A stretch of 40,429 nucleotides of DNA from assembly GCF_020165195.1 (NCBI RefSeq), contig NZ_JAIUHR010000040.1, forward strand, positions 1 through 40,429, in the 5' to 3' direction. Shown piece by piece: positions 1-6,512 of the stretch (its first letter is position 1; the number at the start of each line of letters is the position of its first letter). The notes beneath the pieces are model-generated. The model saw only the letters and a list, made by a program, of their open reading frames with translations, was not told the DNA's origin and made no database searches. The DNA comes from Mesorhizobium sp. CA14 (GTDB lineage Bacteria > Pseudomonadota > Alphaproteobacteria > Rhizobiales > Rhizobiaceae). The translations under genes and the position numbers were made by a program.

Positions 1-51
1 AGCCAGCATCTTGAATCACAAATCCAACCGAGCGGGAATCCCTTCCGATTC
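1..51. other. Cluster of three GANTC sites at the window edge
   Basis: Three GANTC pentamers lie at 13-17 (GAATC), 36-40 (GAATC) and 47-51 (GATTC), in the gene-free DNA just downstream of the TauE-like gene. GANTC is the target of the cell-cycle methyltransferase CcrM in alphaproteobacteria. Such a density may mark an intergenic repeat or a methylation-sensitive regulatory region of a gene beyond the left edge. Nothing else can be said from 50 bases. Confidence 0.3.
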
Positions 52-70
52 TATCGAGCGGTGAAACGCT

Positions 71-823
71 CTAGGCGAGGAAGGGCCGCAGCAACAGCTC
101 GACGCCGAGCAGGATCAGAAAAACCAGGAACCAGCGGCGGAAAGCAGCCGGACTGATCTTCTGGCGCAGCACCTGCCCCAGCCACATGCCGAGCAAGGCC
201 GGCAGCACCGCAAAGGCAGACATCGCCAGATGTCCGGCATCGAATGCGCCATGTGACGCCAGTCCCAAAGCCAAGGCGATGGTGGAGACGGTGAAGGAAA
301 GACCGAGCGACTGGATGAGATCGTCGCGGCTTAAGCCGAGCGCCTGGATATAAGGGACGGCAGGCACAACGAAGACACCGGTGCCGCCCGTCACCAGGCC
401 GGTGAGGAAGCCCACGGCCGGTGAAGACCAGCGCTCTGTCCTCTCTGGAACCGAAGGCTGCCGCGCCAGCAATGTATAGGCAGCGTAAAGAATGAGCGCC
501 GCGCCGAGGCCCGCGGTCGTCCATTTGACGTTGTCGCTGGCGAGCAGCCGCGCGCCGACGATCGTGCCGGCGAGAATGCCTGCCATCATCAGCCAGAGCC
601 GGCGCAGGATCGCGGAAAAGCTCGGGCCGGCGAAAAGCTGCCAGACATTGGTGACGAAGGACGGAACGATGAGCAGCGAGGCGGCTGTCACCGGCGGCAT
701 GATCGTGCCCAGGAGGCCCATGGCCAGCGTCGGCAGGCCCATGCCGGTAACGCCCTTGACTATACCGGCGAGCAGGAAAGTGATTGCGACGGCGGCCGTC
801 AACAGCAGGGAAAAATCGGACAT
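71..823 (-). CDS. TauE/SafE family sulfite/organic-anion exporter
   Basis: A 250-residue, strongly hydrophobic protein with about seven to eight predicted membrane helices, the usual size for TauE/SafE (DUF81) permeases. The N-terminal repeat contains GIVKGVTGMGLPTLAMG and the second half has FLTGLVTGGTGVFVVP; these paired glycine-rich motifs at the start of each half are typical of the family. Members export sulfite, sulfoacetate or other small organic anions across the inner membrane, but the substrate here cannot be read from sequence. It lies alone, downstream of and co-directional with the small heat-shock gene, but a strong terminator at 886-917 separates the two, so it should have its own promoter in 824-885. 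Confidence 0.88.
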   Translation of the reverse strand: MSDFSLLLTAAVAITFLLAGIVKGVTGMGLPTLAMGLLGTIMPPVTAASLLIVPSFVTNVWQLFAGPSFSAILRRLWLMMAGILAGTIVGARLLASDNVKWTTAGLGAALILYAAYTLLARQPSVPERTERWSSPAVGFLTGLVTGGTGVFVVPAVPYIQALGLSRDDLIQSLGLSFTVSTIALALGLASHGAFDAGHLAMSAFAVLPALLGMWLGQVLRQKISPAAFRRWFLVFLILLGVELLLRPFLA

Positions 824-885
824 AGTCCTTCATGATCCGCCGCTGCATGCTTCAAAAGAGCCAGAAAGACCCGTTGCCGATGGCA

Positions 886-917
886 CAATAAAAAGCGGCG
901 CCTCGCGGCGCCGCTTT
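886..917 (-). terminator. Rho-independent terminator of the small heat-shock gene
   Basis: On the minus strand a perfect 11-bp stem (AAAGCGGCGCC / GGCGCCGCTTT, arms at 907-917 and 892-902) with a GCGA loop is followed by TTTTTATT. It sits about 40 bases after the stop codon of the Hsp20 gene and is the clearest intrinsic terminator in the window. Confidence 0.9.
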
Positions 918-957
918 CGTCTCGGGAGGAGACTGGTATTACGGATGGACCCGCGGA

Positions 958-1425
958 TTACGCGGCGGCTTTGGCCTCGATCTGCTTGGCCTTGTCCGAG
1001 GACGAGGTGATCGCGATCTTACGCGGCTTCAGTTCCTCGGGAATGTTGCGCTTGAGGTCGACGAAGAGCAGGCCGTTCTTCAGCGTGGCGCCTTCCACTT
1101 CGACATGATCGGCGAGCTGGAAGCGGCGCTCGAAGGACCGCGAGGCGATGCCGCGATAAAGCAGCTCCGACCCCTCGCTGTTGTTCTCTTCCTTGCGCTC
1201 GCCCTTGACAGTCAGCACGTTACGGTGGGCTTCGATCGAGATCTCGTCTTCCGAGAAGCCGGCAACGGCCATCGAGATGCGATAGGCGTTCTCGCCGGTG
1301 CGCTCGATGTTGTAGGGCGGATAAGTCTGCGCGGTCTCGGGCTGGCCGAGCGAATCGAGCATGGTGAACAGCCGGTCGAAGCCGACGGTCGAACGATAAA
1401 GCGGGGAAAAATCAACGTGACGCAT
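958..1425 (-). CDS. Hsp20/alpha-crystallin small heat-shock protein (IbpA-like)
   Basis: A 155-residue ATP-independent chaperone that should hold unfolding proteins in oligomeric cytosolic assemblies. The start is MRHVDFSPLYRSTVGFDRLF, the usual N-terminus of class A rhizobial/IbpA sHsps. The alpha-crystallin domain spans roughly residues 35-130 (YNIERTGENAYRISMAVAGF, then the hallmark A-x-L-x-x-G-L-like stretch ATLKNGLLFVDL). The start at 1425 is chosen over the open frame to 1548 because AGGAGA lies 7 bases upstream (1433-1438) and because the longer frame would run back through the leader and the RpoH-type promoter. The gene is monocistronic: promoter at 1534-1562, leader of about 100 nt, terminator at 886-917. 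Regulation is likely by heat at both transcription and translation. Confidence 0.95.
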   Translation of the reverse strand: MRHVDFSPLYRSTVGFDRLFTMLDSLGQPETAQTYPPYNIERTGENAYRISMAVAGFSEDEISIEAHRNVLTVKGERKEENNSEGSELLYRGIASRSFERRFQLADHVEVEGATLKNGLLFVDLKRNIPEELKPRKIAITSSSDKAKQIEAKAAA

Positions 1426-1527
1426 AAGGTGTTCTCCTGTTGAGCAACATGGTTTGCGTGTGACCCGGTGCGAAACCCTTGCAAGGCGTTCCGGATAGGC
1501 CAGCGGCCCCGACAATCGGCGGCCGCA
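1426..1527 (-). promoter_or_regulatory. ROSE-like RNA thermometer in the hsp20 leader
   Basis: The predicted leader of about 100 nt begins with a stable hairpin (1503-1526: GCGGC paired with GCCGC, inner CCGA/TCGG) and ends with TTGCT (1443-1447), a CAAC loop and the Shine-Dalgarno AGGAGA (1433-1438). UUGCU facing AGGAG, with one unpaired or G-G position in the middle, is the signature of the final ROSE hairpin that masks the ribosome site of rhizobial small heat-shock genes at low temperature. The two structures and the position are seen; the thermosensor function is inferred from the family. Confidence 0.72.
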
Positions 1528-1533
1528 AGCTTC

Positions 1534-1562
1534 ATTTGGGAAGCTCAAAAACCCATTTCAAG
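1534..1562 (-). promoter_or_regulatory. RpoH (sigma-32)-type heat-shock promoter
   Basis: On the minus strand CTTGAAA (1556-1562) and CCCAAAT (1534-1540) are separated by 15 bp, close to the sigma-32 consensus CTTGAAA-N11-16-CCCATNT. Transcription would start near 1527, directly in front of the first leader hairpin. Confidence 0.75.
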
Positions 1563-1664
1563 GCTTTCGTGACGGTCGCAATGCAGCCACGTTAATGAAT
1601 GGTGGATGAACCACCGCTTCGGCGTCCGTTCAGTCAAGCAGCGCTAGGCTTTGTCCAAGCTCGA

Positions 1665-1708
1665 GCAATTCCGGGAAAAGTGTGAAGCGGTTTTCCGTCC
1701 GGAATTGC
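1665..1708. repeat. 44-bp palindromic intergenic repeat, copy 1
   Basis: Terminal inverted octamers GCAATTCC and GGAATTGC enclose GGAAAA...TTTTCC-like inner arms, giving a 44-bp imperfect palindrome. The same element recurs at 4766-4809 and, with an insert, at 26812-26878. It lies in the gene-free stretch 1563-1940 between the divergent hsp20 promoter and the alpha/beta hydrolase. Short palindromes of this type are common in rhizobial intergenic DNA. Confidence 0.85.
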
Positions 1709-1794
1709 CTCAAGACAGAGAGACAAACGGCGCCTTCCCCTGCGCCGCGACGAGGCCGAACCGGGTGCAACGTCCCTTCCTCCCGGATCGACGA

Positions 1795-1825
1795 GGCCGG
1801 AAGTGCGCCGCAGGCACTTCCGGCC
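1795..1825 (+). other. Perfect 12-bp-stem hairpin upstream of the hydrolase
   Basis: GGCCGGAAGTGC (1795-1806) and GCACTTCCGGCC (1814-1825) form a perfect 12-bp stem with a 7-nt loop, followed on the plus strand by TTCCT. It lies about 115 bases before the hydrolase start, with no plus-strand gene before it. It could be a leader structure, the end of a small transcript or another repeat. The rest of 1709-1940 shows no gene I can support. Confidence 0.5.
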
Positions 1826-1940
1826 TTCCTCTCCGTGGCTTGCCGCGTAAATCCTCGCAACGCTTTGCTTTTGGCGGCTGGCCGTCTATCACCATGCCGA
1901 CGCCTCGCCCGTCCGGGCAAAGAACAAGCAACGACGCCGA

Positions 1941-2897
1941 ATGACGGATCTTTTCCATCTGACCGACGACAATCCCCCGCCGCAGAATGCCGCGGGCGGC
2001 TTCTTCACCACGCGTGACGGCAAGAAGATCCGCTACGGCGTCTTCGCCGCGGTCGCCCGTCCGTTGCAGGGCACGGTGGTTCTGCTGACCGGGCGCAACG
2101 AGTGCATCGAGAAATATTTCGAGACCATCCGCGATCTCGCCGATCGCGGCTTCGGCGTCGCCATCTTCGACTGGCGCGGCCAGGGCGATTCCAGCCGCCT
2201 GCTGCGCGACCGCCAGCGCGGCTATATCCGCAGCTTCCGCGACTATACGCGCGACCTCGAGCAATTCTTCGAGGAGATCGTGCTGCCCGACTGCCGCGGC
2301 CCCTATTACATCCTCGCCCACTCGACCGGTGCCGTGATTGCGCTGCTTGCCTCGCCGTCGATGGTCAACCGGGTGCGGCGCATGGTGCTGCTGGCACCTT
2401 TTCTGGAGGTGCCGGACCTGCCGGTCTCGATCGCCACGGTGCGACGCGTCTGCGCGATCTTCTGCGCGCTGGGTCTCGGCCGGCTCTACGCCGCGCTCGG
2501 TCCGCGGCCGAAAGTGCCGCCGGCTTTCGAGGTGAACAAGGTGACTTCGGATCCCGCACGCTACCGGCGCAATGTCGGCATCTACGAGGCCTGGCCGCAG
2601 CTGGCGCTCGGCGGCCCGACCATCCGCTGGCTGAAAGCTGCAGCCGCGGCCGCGAAAGCCATCAGCGATCCGGATTTCATGGCAAGGATCAAGGTGCCGA
2701 TGCTGATCGTCGCAGCCGGCGCCGACCGGGTGGTCTCGACCAAGGCGGTTGAGGCCTATGCCCGGCGGCTGCGCGTCGGCTCGCTGTTGATGATCGACGG
2801 CGCCCAGCACGAAATCCTGCAGGAGAAGGACATCTATCGCGAGCAGCTCCTGGCCGCTTTCGACGCCTTCATTCCCGGCACCGGCGATGCCACTTGA
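1941..2897 (+). CDS. Alpha/beta hydrolase, lysophospholipase/monoacylglycerol-lipase type
   Basis: A 318-residue soluble hydrolase of the PldB/Hydrolase_4 group, which cleaves lysophospholipids, monoacylglycerols or related esters. The N-terminal GGFFTTRDGKKIRYGVF strand leads into the fold; the oxyanion region is followed by FDWRGQGDSSR, a typical lipase motif. The nucleophile elbow reads AHSTG around residue 126, with alanine where the usual G-x-S-x-G has its first glycine. The acid is probably in IVAAGADRVVS and the base in DGAQHEIL near the C-terminus, so the triad is complete. The ATG at 1941 has no strong ribosome site but gives the family's usual N-terminus. It seems to be transcribed alone; an 18-bp GC palindrome follows at 2914. 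Confidence 0.87.
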   Translation: MTDLFHLTDDNPPPQNAAGGFFTTRDGKKIRYGVFAAVARPLQGTVVLLTGRNECIEKYFETIRDLADRGFGVAIFDWRGQGDSSRLLRDRQRGYIRSFRDYTRDLEQFFEEIVLPDCRGPYYILAHSTGAVIALLASPSMVNRVRRMVLLAPFLEVPDLPVSIATVRRVCAIFCALGLGRLYAALGPRPKVPPAFEVNKVTSDPARYRRNVGIYEAWPQLALGGPTIRWLKAAAAAAKAISDPDFMARIKVPMLIVAAGADRVVSTKAVEAYARRLRVGSLLMIDGAQHEILQEKDIYREQLLAAFDAFIPGTGDAT

Positions 2898-2913
2898 CGC
2901 CCGGTCGTGGGCA

Positions 2914-2931
2914 GGCGCCGCCGGCGGCGCC
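2914..2931. other. Perfect 18-bp GC palindrome after the hydrolase gene
   Basis: GGCGCCGCCGGCGGCGCC is a perfect palindrome 17 bases after the stop codon. It has no loop or T-tract, so it is at best a weak Rho-independent terminator or a transcript-end stabiliser. The remaining DNA up to 3194 has no convincing gene on either strand. Confidence 0.45.
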
Positions 2932-3194
2932 TTACGGCCGGCGCACGAGCTTCATGGCTAATGGGTTCGCGACCTCGCCGCTCCGTCCGCCCAATCTCGG
3001 CTGAACGCCGCCAGCGTTGACGGCGTTGTCACCTGCACGGTCATTCCCAATCCTGCGGCAAACGCGTGCAGAAACGGCTGACTGGAAGGCGCGCTCGCGC
3101 GGGAGCGACACCTCGTTTCCGCAAAGGCGCGGAACGCTAGATACCTCCCGAGGCGCCATGCGCCTGCCGACAAGGACCAGGAGGAGGAACGGAC

Positions 3195-3647
3195 ATGAAC
3201 GCATCGCTGTCACGTCAGGGGCATCGCCTGTTGCAGATCGGCGTCGCCCTGCTGCTGTTTTCGTCATTCGAAGGATTTGCAATCCCGTACCTCGCCGCAC
3301 CGCGCCTGGGGCTGTCGGCGCATACGCTCAGCGGCCTGGAGGCCGTTCTCCTCCTGGCGCTGGGTCTCCTTTGGGAAAGGCTCAACCTCAGCGCCGCCGC
3401 ATCGCGGGTTGCGTTCTGGTTCCTGATCTATTCGGCTCTTGCCATTCTGGCCGCCTACGTGATGGCGAGCGTCTGGGGCGCCGGCAATGAGACGATGCCT
3501 TTGGCAGCCGGACCCTTCCACGGCAGCGCCTTTGAGGAGACGGCGATCAAGGGCATCGGGTATTCGTCGGCGCCAACCGGCCTCATTGCTTTCGCGCTCA
3601 TTCTGTGGGGCTTGCGCCTTACAGACCATTCGTCAACCGACAGCTAG
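3195..3647 (+). CDS. Small four-helix membrane protein, hydroxylaminobenzene-mutase-like
   Basis: A 150-residue integral membrane protein with about four hydrophobic helices (approx. residues 12-32, 46-60, 72-94 and 126-143). The pattern GHRLLQIGVALLLFSSFEGF, then AIPYLAAPRLGLSAHTLSGLEA, then WGAGNETMPLAAG resembles HabA/HabB-type hydroxylaminobenzene mutases, which isomerise hydroxylaminobenzene to 2-aminophenol. I recognise the family pattern by eye; enzymatic activity in this organism is not implied, since many genomes carry such proteins without nitroarene pathways. A strong AGGAGGA ribosome site lies just before the ATG. It stands alone between unrelated genes. Confidence 0.62.
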   Translation: MNASLSRQGHRLLQIGVALLLFSSFEGFAIPYLAAPRLGLSAHTLSGLEAVLLLALGLLWERLNLSAAASRVAFWFLIYSALAILAAYVMASVWGAGNETMPLAAGPFHGSAFEETAIKGIGYSSAPTGLIAFALILWGLRLTDHSSTDS

Positions 3648-3711
3648 AGCGTGTAGTGCGCCGCAGTCTTACGCAGGCTTTGCATAAAACGGTCTCTTGG
3701 GCGCCTGGTGC

Positions 3712-4485
3712 TCAACCGCGCAGCGCCGCCATCGCCGCCGCATGCAGTTCCGGCGTCGCGGCCGCCAGTATGTCGCCGCCCTTCTCGGCCGGCCCGCCCT
3801 CGAAAGTGGTGATGACGCCGCCGGCCTTTTCGATGAGCGGGATCAGCGCGACGATATCGTAGGGCTTCAGGCCCGGGTCGGCGACGATGTCGATGCTGCC
3901 GGCCGCCAGCATGGCGAAGGCGTAGCAATCGGTGCCGTAGCGGGCGAGCTGCACCTTTGTCTCGAACTGGTCGTAGCGCTTGCGCGCATCGCCCTGGAAC
4001 AGGGCCGGCGTGGTCGTAAACAGCGTCGCTTGCGCGAGCTCGGTCGTCTTGCGAGTCGCGAGCCGGCGCGGGCCGCCCGGGCCTTCGTAATGCGACCCGG
4101 ATGCGTTGGCGTAGAACAGCTCGCCGGTGAAGGGTTGCGACATCATGCCGGCGACCGCGTCGCCATCGACAGTCAGCCCGACCAGCGTTCCCCAGACCGG
4201 GATGCCGGAAATGAAGGCGCGGGTGCCGTCGATCGGGTCGATCACCCAGACATGCCGGCTGGCGAGGTTCTGGCTGCCATGCTCTTCGCCGAGAATCCCA
4301 TGTTCGGGGTATTCGGAGGAGATCAGCGCGCGGATCACGCGCTCGGCCTCGCGATCGGCCTCCGTGACCGGATCGAAGCTTCCCGCAAGCTTGTTCGTCA
4401 CCGTTCCCTGGCTGCGGAAGCGCGGCAAGGTTTCCGCGGCGGCGGCACGCGCGATGCGCCGCATGAAATCGGTGCTGATATCCAA
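3712..4485 (-). CDS. hisN: Histidinol-phosphatase, inositol-monophosphatase family (HisN-type)
   Basis: A 257-residue Mg2+-dependent phosphatase of the inositol monophosphatase superfamily. Metal-binding motifs are all present: DPVTEADREAE (near residue 38), GEEHG (near 67), the signature WVIDPIDGTRAFI (near 80-92) and PYDIVALIPLIEKAGG near residues 208-223. This set and length match the HisN histidinol-phosphatases that carry out the penultimate histidine step in actinobacteria and alphaproteobacteria, although inositol or other sugar phosphates are possible substrates. No other histidine genes are nearby, which is normal for rhizobial hisN. It is downstream of the N-formylglutamate amidohydrolase but separated by 356 bases with a repeat and an operator-like palindrome, so it probably has its own promoter. 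Confidence 0.85.
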   Translation of the reverse strand: MDISTDFMRRIARAAAAETLPRFRSQGTVTNKLAGSFDPVTEADREAERVIRALISSEYPEHGILGEEHGSQNLASRHVWVIDPIDGTRAFISGIPVWGTLVGLTVDGDAVAGMMSQPFTGELFYANASGSHYEGPGGPRRLATRKTTELAQATLFTTTPALFQGDARKRYDQFETKVQLARYGTDCYAFAMLAAGSIDIVADPGLKPYDIVALIPLIEKAGGVITTFEGGPAEKGGDILAAATPELHAAAMAALRG

Positions 4486-4643
4486 GTCGCTCTCCCCATC
4501 GCGGCTCTTGCCAGCCGCTCTTTCTCGCAGAACAGGCGCTTTGAAGACCGGTCAGGCGCCCGCTTTCTGTTGCCTGAATGCCACATCTGAACCGCCGAAG
4601 CGGAATTTCCACATCATATTGAATTAAAAAACCCTGATGTCGA

Positions 4644-4665
4644 TTGACATTTGTGCGACGCACAA
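4644..4665. promoter_or_regulatory. Operator-like palindrome overlapping a promoter-like hexamer
   Basis: TTGTGCGACGCACAA (4651-4665) is a perfect inverted repeat with 7-bp arms; TTGACA at 4644-4649 abuts it on the plus strand. The surrounding 4486-4841 stretch is AT-rich by local standards and contains no supported gene. The palindrome lies about 165 bases upstream of hisN, so it may be a repressor site for that gene or for an unannotated plus-strand transcript. The factor is unknown. Confidence 0.45.
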
Positions 4666-4765
4666 TAATTTTGTTATCGGACAGGTTTTCCTGTCCATGC
4701 CCTCCTTGGGCGTTTCCTCCCTAGACTTCGACCGTGTCGTGAAAACGATGCGGTCTTTTTTTCGA

Positions 4766-4809
4766 GCAATTCCAGGAAAAGCGTGACGCGGTCTTCCGTC
4801 CGGAATTGC
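4766..4809. repeat. 44-bp palindromic intergenic repeat, copy 2
   Basis: Same outer octamers (GCAATTCC / GGAATTGC) and same length as the copy at 1665-1708, with a few internal substitutions (GCGTGACGCGG in the loop region). It lies just after the stop codon of the N-formylglutamate amidohydrolase gene. A 73-codon minus-strand frame that runs through it is not considered a gene. Confidence 0.85.
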
Positions 4810-4841
4810 GTTTATAAGAACTCGGCCCGCCGACCGCGCCG

Positions 4842-5855
4842 TCATTCCGCCGCGAGCGGCAAATCGACGAAATGATGGTCGGGCATCGACATCAGGTCGG
4901 CCGAGAAGCGGGTCAGGTCACCGGCCAAAGCGTCGAAGCCGGCCGATTTCTGGAACGTCCGCTCGTCCATGTAAAGCCCGCGATTGACCTCGATCTGCAG
5001 CGCATGCAGATGCCGCGCCGGCCTGCCATAGTGCTCGGTGATGAAGCCTCCGGCATAGGGCTTGTTGTGCGCGACCGTGTAGCCCATGCCGACAAGCAGG
5101 CCGATCGCAGTTTCGGTGAGCGCCGGCGAGGCCGAGATGCCGAACCGGTCGCCGATGATGAAGTCGGGCCGCACGCCGCTGTCGCCGACGCGGATCGAGG
5201 CCGGCATCGAATGGCAGTCGATCAGCACGGCATAGCCGAACCTGGCATGCGTCCTGGTCAGGAGCCGCTTCAGCGTCTCGTGATAAGGCTTGTACACCGC
5301 TTCGATGCGTCCGACCGCCTCGGCCAGCGGCAGCCGGCCGGGATAGATATCGAGCCCCTCGCCGACCAGCTTCGGCACAGTGCCCAGCCCGCCGGCGACA
5401 CGCGCCGAGCGGATGTTGCAGAAGGACGGCACCGGCTCCGCGAACATGCGTGGATCGAGTTCCCAGGGCTCGCGGTTGACGTCGAGATAGGCGCGCGGAA
5501 AATTGGCCGAAAGCAGCGGCGCGCCGAGCGGAACGGCGCCGCCGAACAGCTCCTCGACATAGCAGTCCTCCGACCGGCGGATGGCGTTGCGGTCGAGCCG
5601 CGCCATGGCAAGGAAACGCTCCGGATAGTGGCGGCCGCTATGCGGTGAGTTGAACAGGAAGGGGACGCGCTGTTCGGCGCCCGATCGGATTTCGAAGGGT
5701 GGAACGACCGAAAAATCCTCGGCTGCCGTCTTCAATTTGTACGAACCAGGAAACAGCACTGCATCATGACGCAAAACTTGCCACCTTGCGCCCGGCATGT
5801 CCAGCATTTCAGGCGGTGAAACCGCGCTTTGAACCGGATGTTGGATGCCCTTCAT
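4842..5855 (-). CDS. N-formylglutamate amidohydrolase
   Basis: Hydrolyses N-formyl-L-glutamate to formate and glutamate, the last step of one histidine-degradation route; other N-acyl amino acids are possible. Family motifs are clear: VPFLFNSPHSGRHYPERFL, VLIDCHSMPASI and HALQIEVNRGLYMDE, including the histidines and glutamate expected to bind zinc. The 337-residue frame carries about 40 residues ahead of the usual start, AAEDFSVVPPFEI; a TTG at 5735 would give 297 residues, nearer the family norm, but neither start has a good ribosome site. The neighbour cpdR is divergent, an arrangement I recall from other rhizobia. No hut genes are nearby. Confidence 0.9.
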   Translation of the reverse strand: MKGIQHPVQSAVSPPEMLDMPGARWQVLRHDAVLFPGSYKLKTAAEDFSVVPPFEIRSGAEQRVPFLFNSPHSGRHYPERFLAMARLDRNAIRRSEDCYVEELFGGAVPLGAPLLSANFPRAYLDVNREPWELDPRMFAEPVPSFCNIRSARVAGGLGTVPKLVGEGLDIYPGRLPLAEAVGRIEAVYKPYHETLKRLLTRTHARFGYAVLIDCHSMPASIRVGDSGVRPDFIIGDRFGISASPALTETAIGLLVGMGYTVAHNKPYAGGFITEHYGRPARHLHALQIEVNRGLYMDERTFQKSAGFDALAGDLTRFSADLMSMPDHHFVDLPLAAE

Positions 5856-5858
5856 TCA

Positions 5859-5887
5859 CTTGATGTTTACCGGCTCCGTCTCATATA
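5859..5887 (+). promoter_or_regulatory. Probable cpdR promoter
   Basis: CTTGAT (5859-5864) and CATATA (5882-5887) are separated by 17 bp, near the rhizobial housekeeping consensus CTTGAC-N17-CTATAT. On the other strand the same region reads CTATATG, which could serve as the -10 of the divergent amidohydrolase. GTTAAC at 5895-5900 contains a CtrA-type TTAAC half-site, but no paired half-site at the right distance is visible. Confidence 0.55.
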
Positions 5888-5944
5888 GAGGATGGTTAAC
5901 GGCCTTGCCCGGCGGCAGGCTTGGGCGGGTGATTCGGACGGGAT

Positions 5945-6310
5945 ATGATGGCACGCATTCTGCTGGCGGAAGACGATGACGATATGCGCCGCTTCCTCGT
6001 CAAGGCGCTGGAACGCGCCGGCTACCAGGTAAGCGATTTCGACAATGGCGCCAGCGCCTATGAGCGGCTGCGCGAGGAGCCTTTTTCGTTGCTTTTGACC
6101 GACATCGTCATGCCGGAGATGGACGGCATCGAGCTCGCCCGCCGCGCCACCGAGATCGATCCGGACCTCAAGGTGATGTTCATAACCGGCTTTGCCGCGG
6201 TCGCGCTCAATCCCGATTCCAAGGCGCCCAAGGACGCCAAGGTGCTGTCTAAGCCCTTCCACCTGCGCGATCTCGTCAACGAGGTCGAGAAGATGCTGCA
6301 GGCCGCCTGA
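5945..6310 (+). CDS. cpdR: Single-domain response regulator CpdR
   Basis: A 121-residue receiver domain without an output domain. The acidic pocket (AEDDDD, residues 8-13), phospho-acceptor Asp53 in LLLTDIVMPEMDG, Thr81 in FITGF and Lys103 in LSKPFHLRDLV are present. The C-terminal GFAAVAL and LSKPFHLRDLV stretches match CpdR closely. In Caulobacter unphosphorylated CpdR primes the ClpXP protease for degradation of cell-cycle proteins and is phosphorylated through CckA-ChpT; in Sinorhizobium CpdR1 is needed for normal division and symbiosis. Tandem ATGs at 5945 and 5948 are both possible starts. A hairpin at 6335-6363 follows, then tRNA-Val. Confidence 0.94.
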   Translation: MMARILLAEDDDDMRRFLVKALERAGYQVSDFDNGASAYERLREEPFSLLLTDIVMPEMDGIELARRATEIDPDLKVMFITGFAAVALNPDSKAPKDAKVLSKPFHLRDLVNEVEKMLQAA

Positions 6311-6334
6311 GCCATCTTTGGCCTGCATCGAGGA

Positions 6335-6363
6335 TCGCATCGGCAGGGACTTCACCGATGCGA
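6335..6363 (+). terminator. Hairpin after cpdR
   Basis: TCGCATCGG (6335-6343) and CCGATGCGA (6355-6363) form a perfect 9-bp stem with an 11-nt loop, 25 bases after the cpdR stop. No T-run follows, so it may act as a Rho-assisted or weak terminator. Confidence 0.5.
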
Positions 6364-6395
6364 CAAACGGAAGCCGTCTTTCCACATTCCCGCTA

Positions 6396-6424
6396 TTGAC
6401 GCGCCGGATCAAAAATGGTGTATG
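6396..6424 (+). promoter_or_regulatory. Probable tRNA-Val promoter
   Basis: TTGACG (6396-6401) and TGTATG (6419-6424) are spaced by 17 bp, placing the transcript start a few bases before the mature tRNA at 6438. Confidence 0.5.
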
Positions 6425-6437
6425 CGCGGCTTCGGAT

Positions 6438-6512
6438 GGGCGTGTAGCTCAGCGGGAGAGCACTGCATTGACATTGCAGGGGTCACAAGTTCAATCCTTG
6501 TCACGCCCACCA
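6438..6512 (+). tRNA. tRNA-Val (anticodon GAC)
   Basis: A complete 75-nt cloverleaf with encoded CCA. The acceptor GGGCGTG pairs with CACGCCC; the D-arm is GCTC/GAGC; the anticodon stem CTGCA/TGCAG encloses the loop TTGACAT with anticodon GAC (reads GUC and GUU valine codons); the T-arm ACAAG/CTTGT encloses TTCAATC. No attachment-site duplication or integrase is visible beside it. Confidence 0.97.

Noticed and set aside
1426..1548. Longer N-terminus for the Hsp20 gene
   Set aside because: The extension would be translated from within the leader and RpoH-type promoter; the internal ATG has an ideal AGGAGA site and family start.
2932..3300. Minus-strand frames between the hydrolase and the small membrane protein
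   Set aside because: Low-complexity arginine- and alanine-rich translations with no recognisable domain, overlapping the ribosome site and start of the real plus-strand gene.
4624..4845. 73-codon minus-strand frame whose ATG overlaps the amidohydrolase stop codon
   Set aside because: It reads straight through the 44-bp palindromic repeat and the operator-like palindrome, with no domain pattern.
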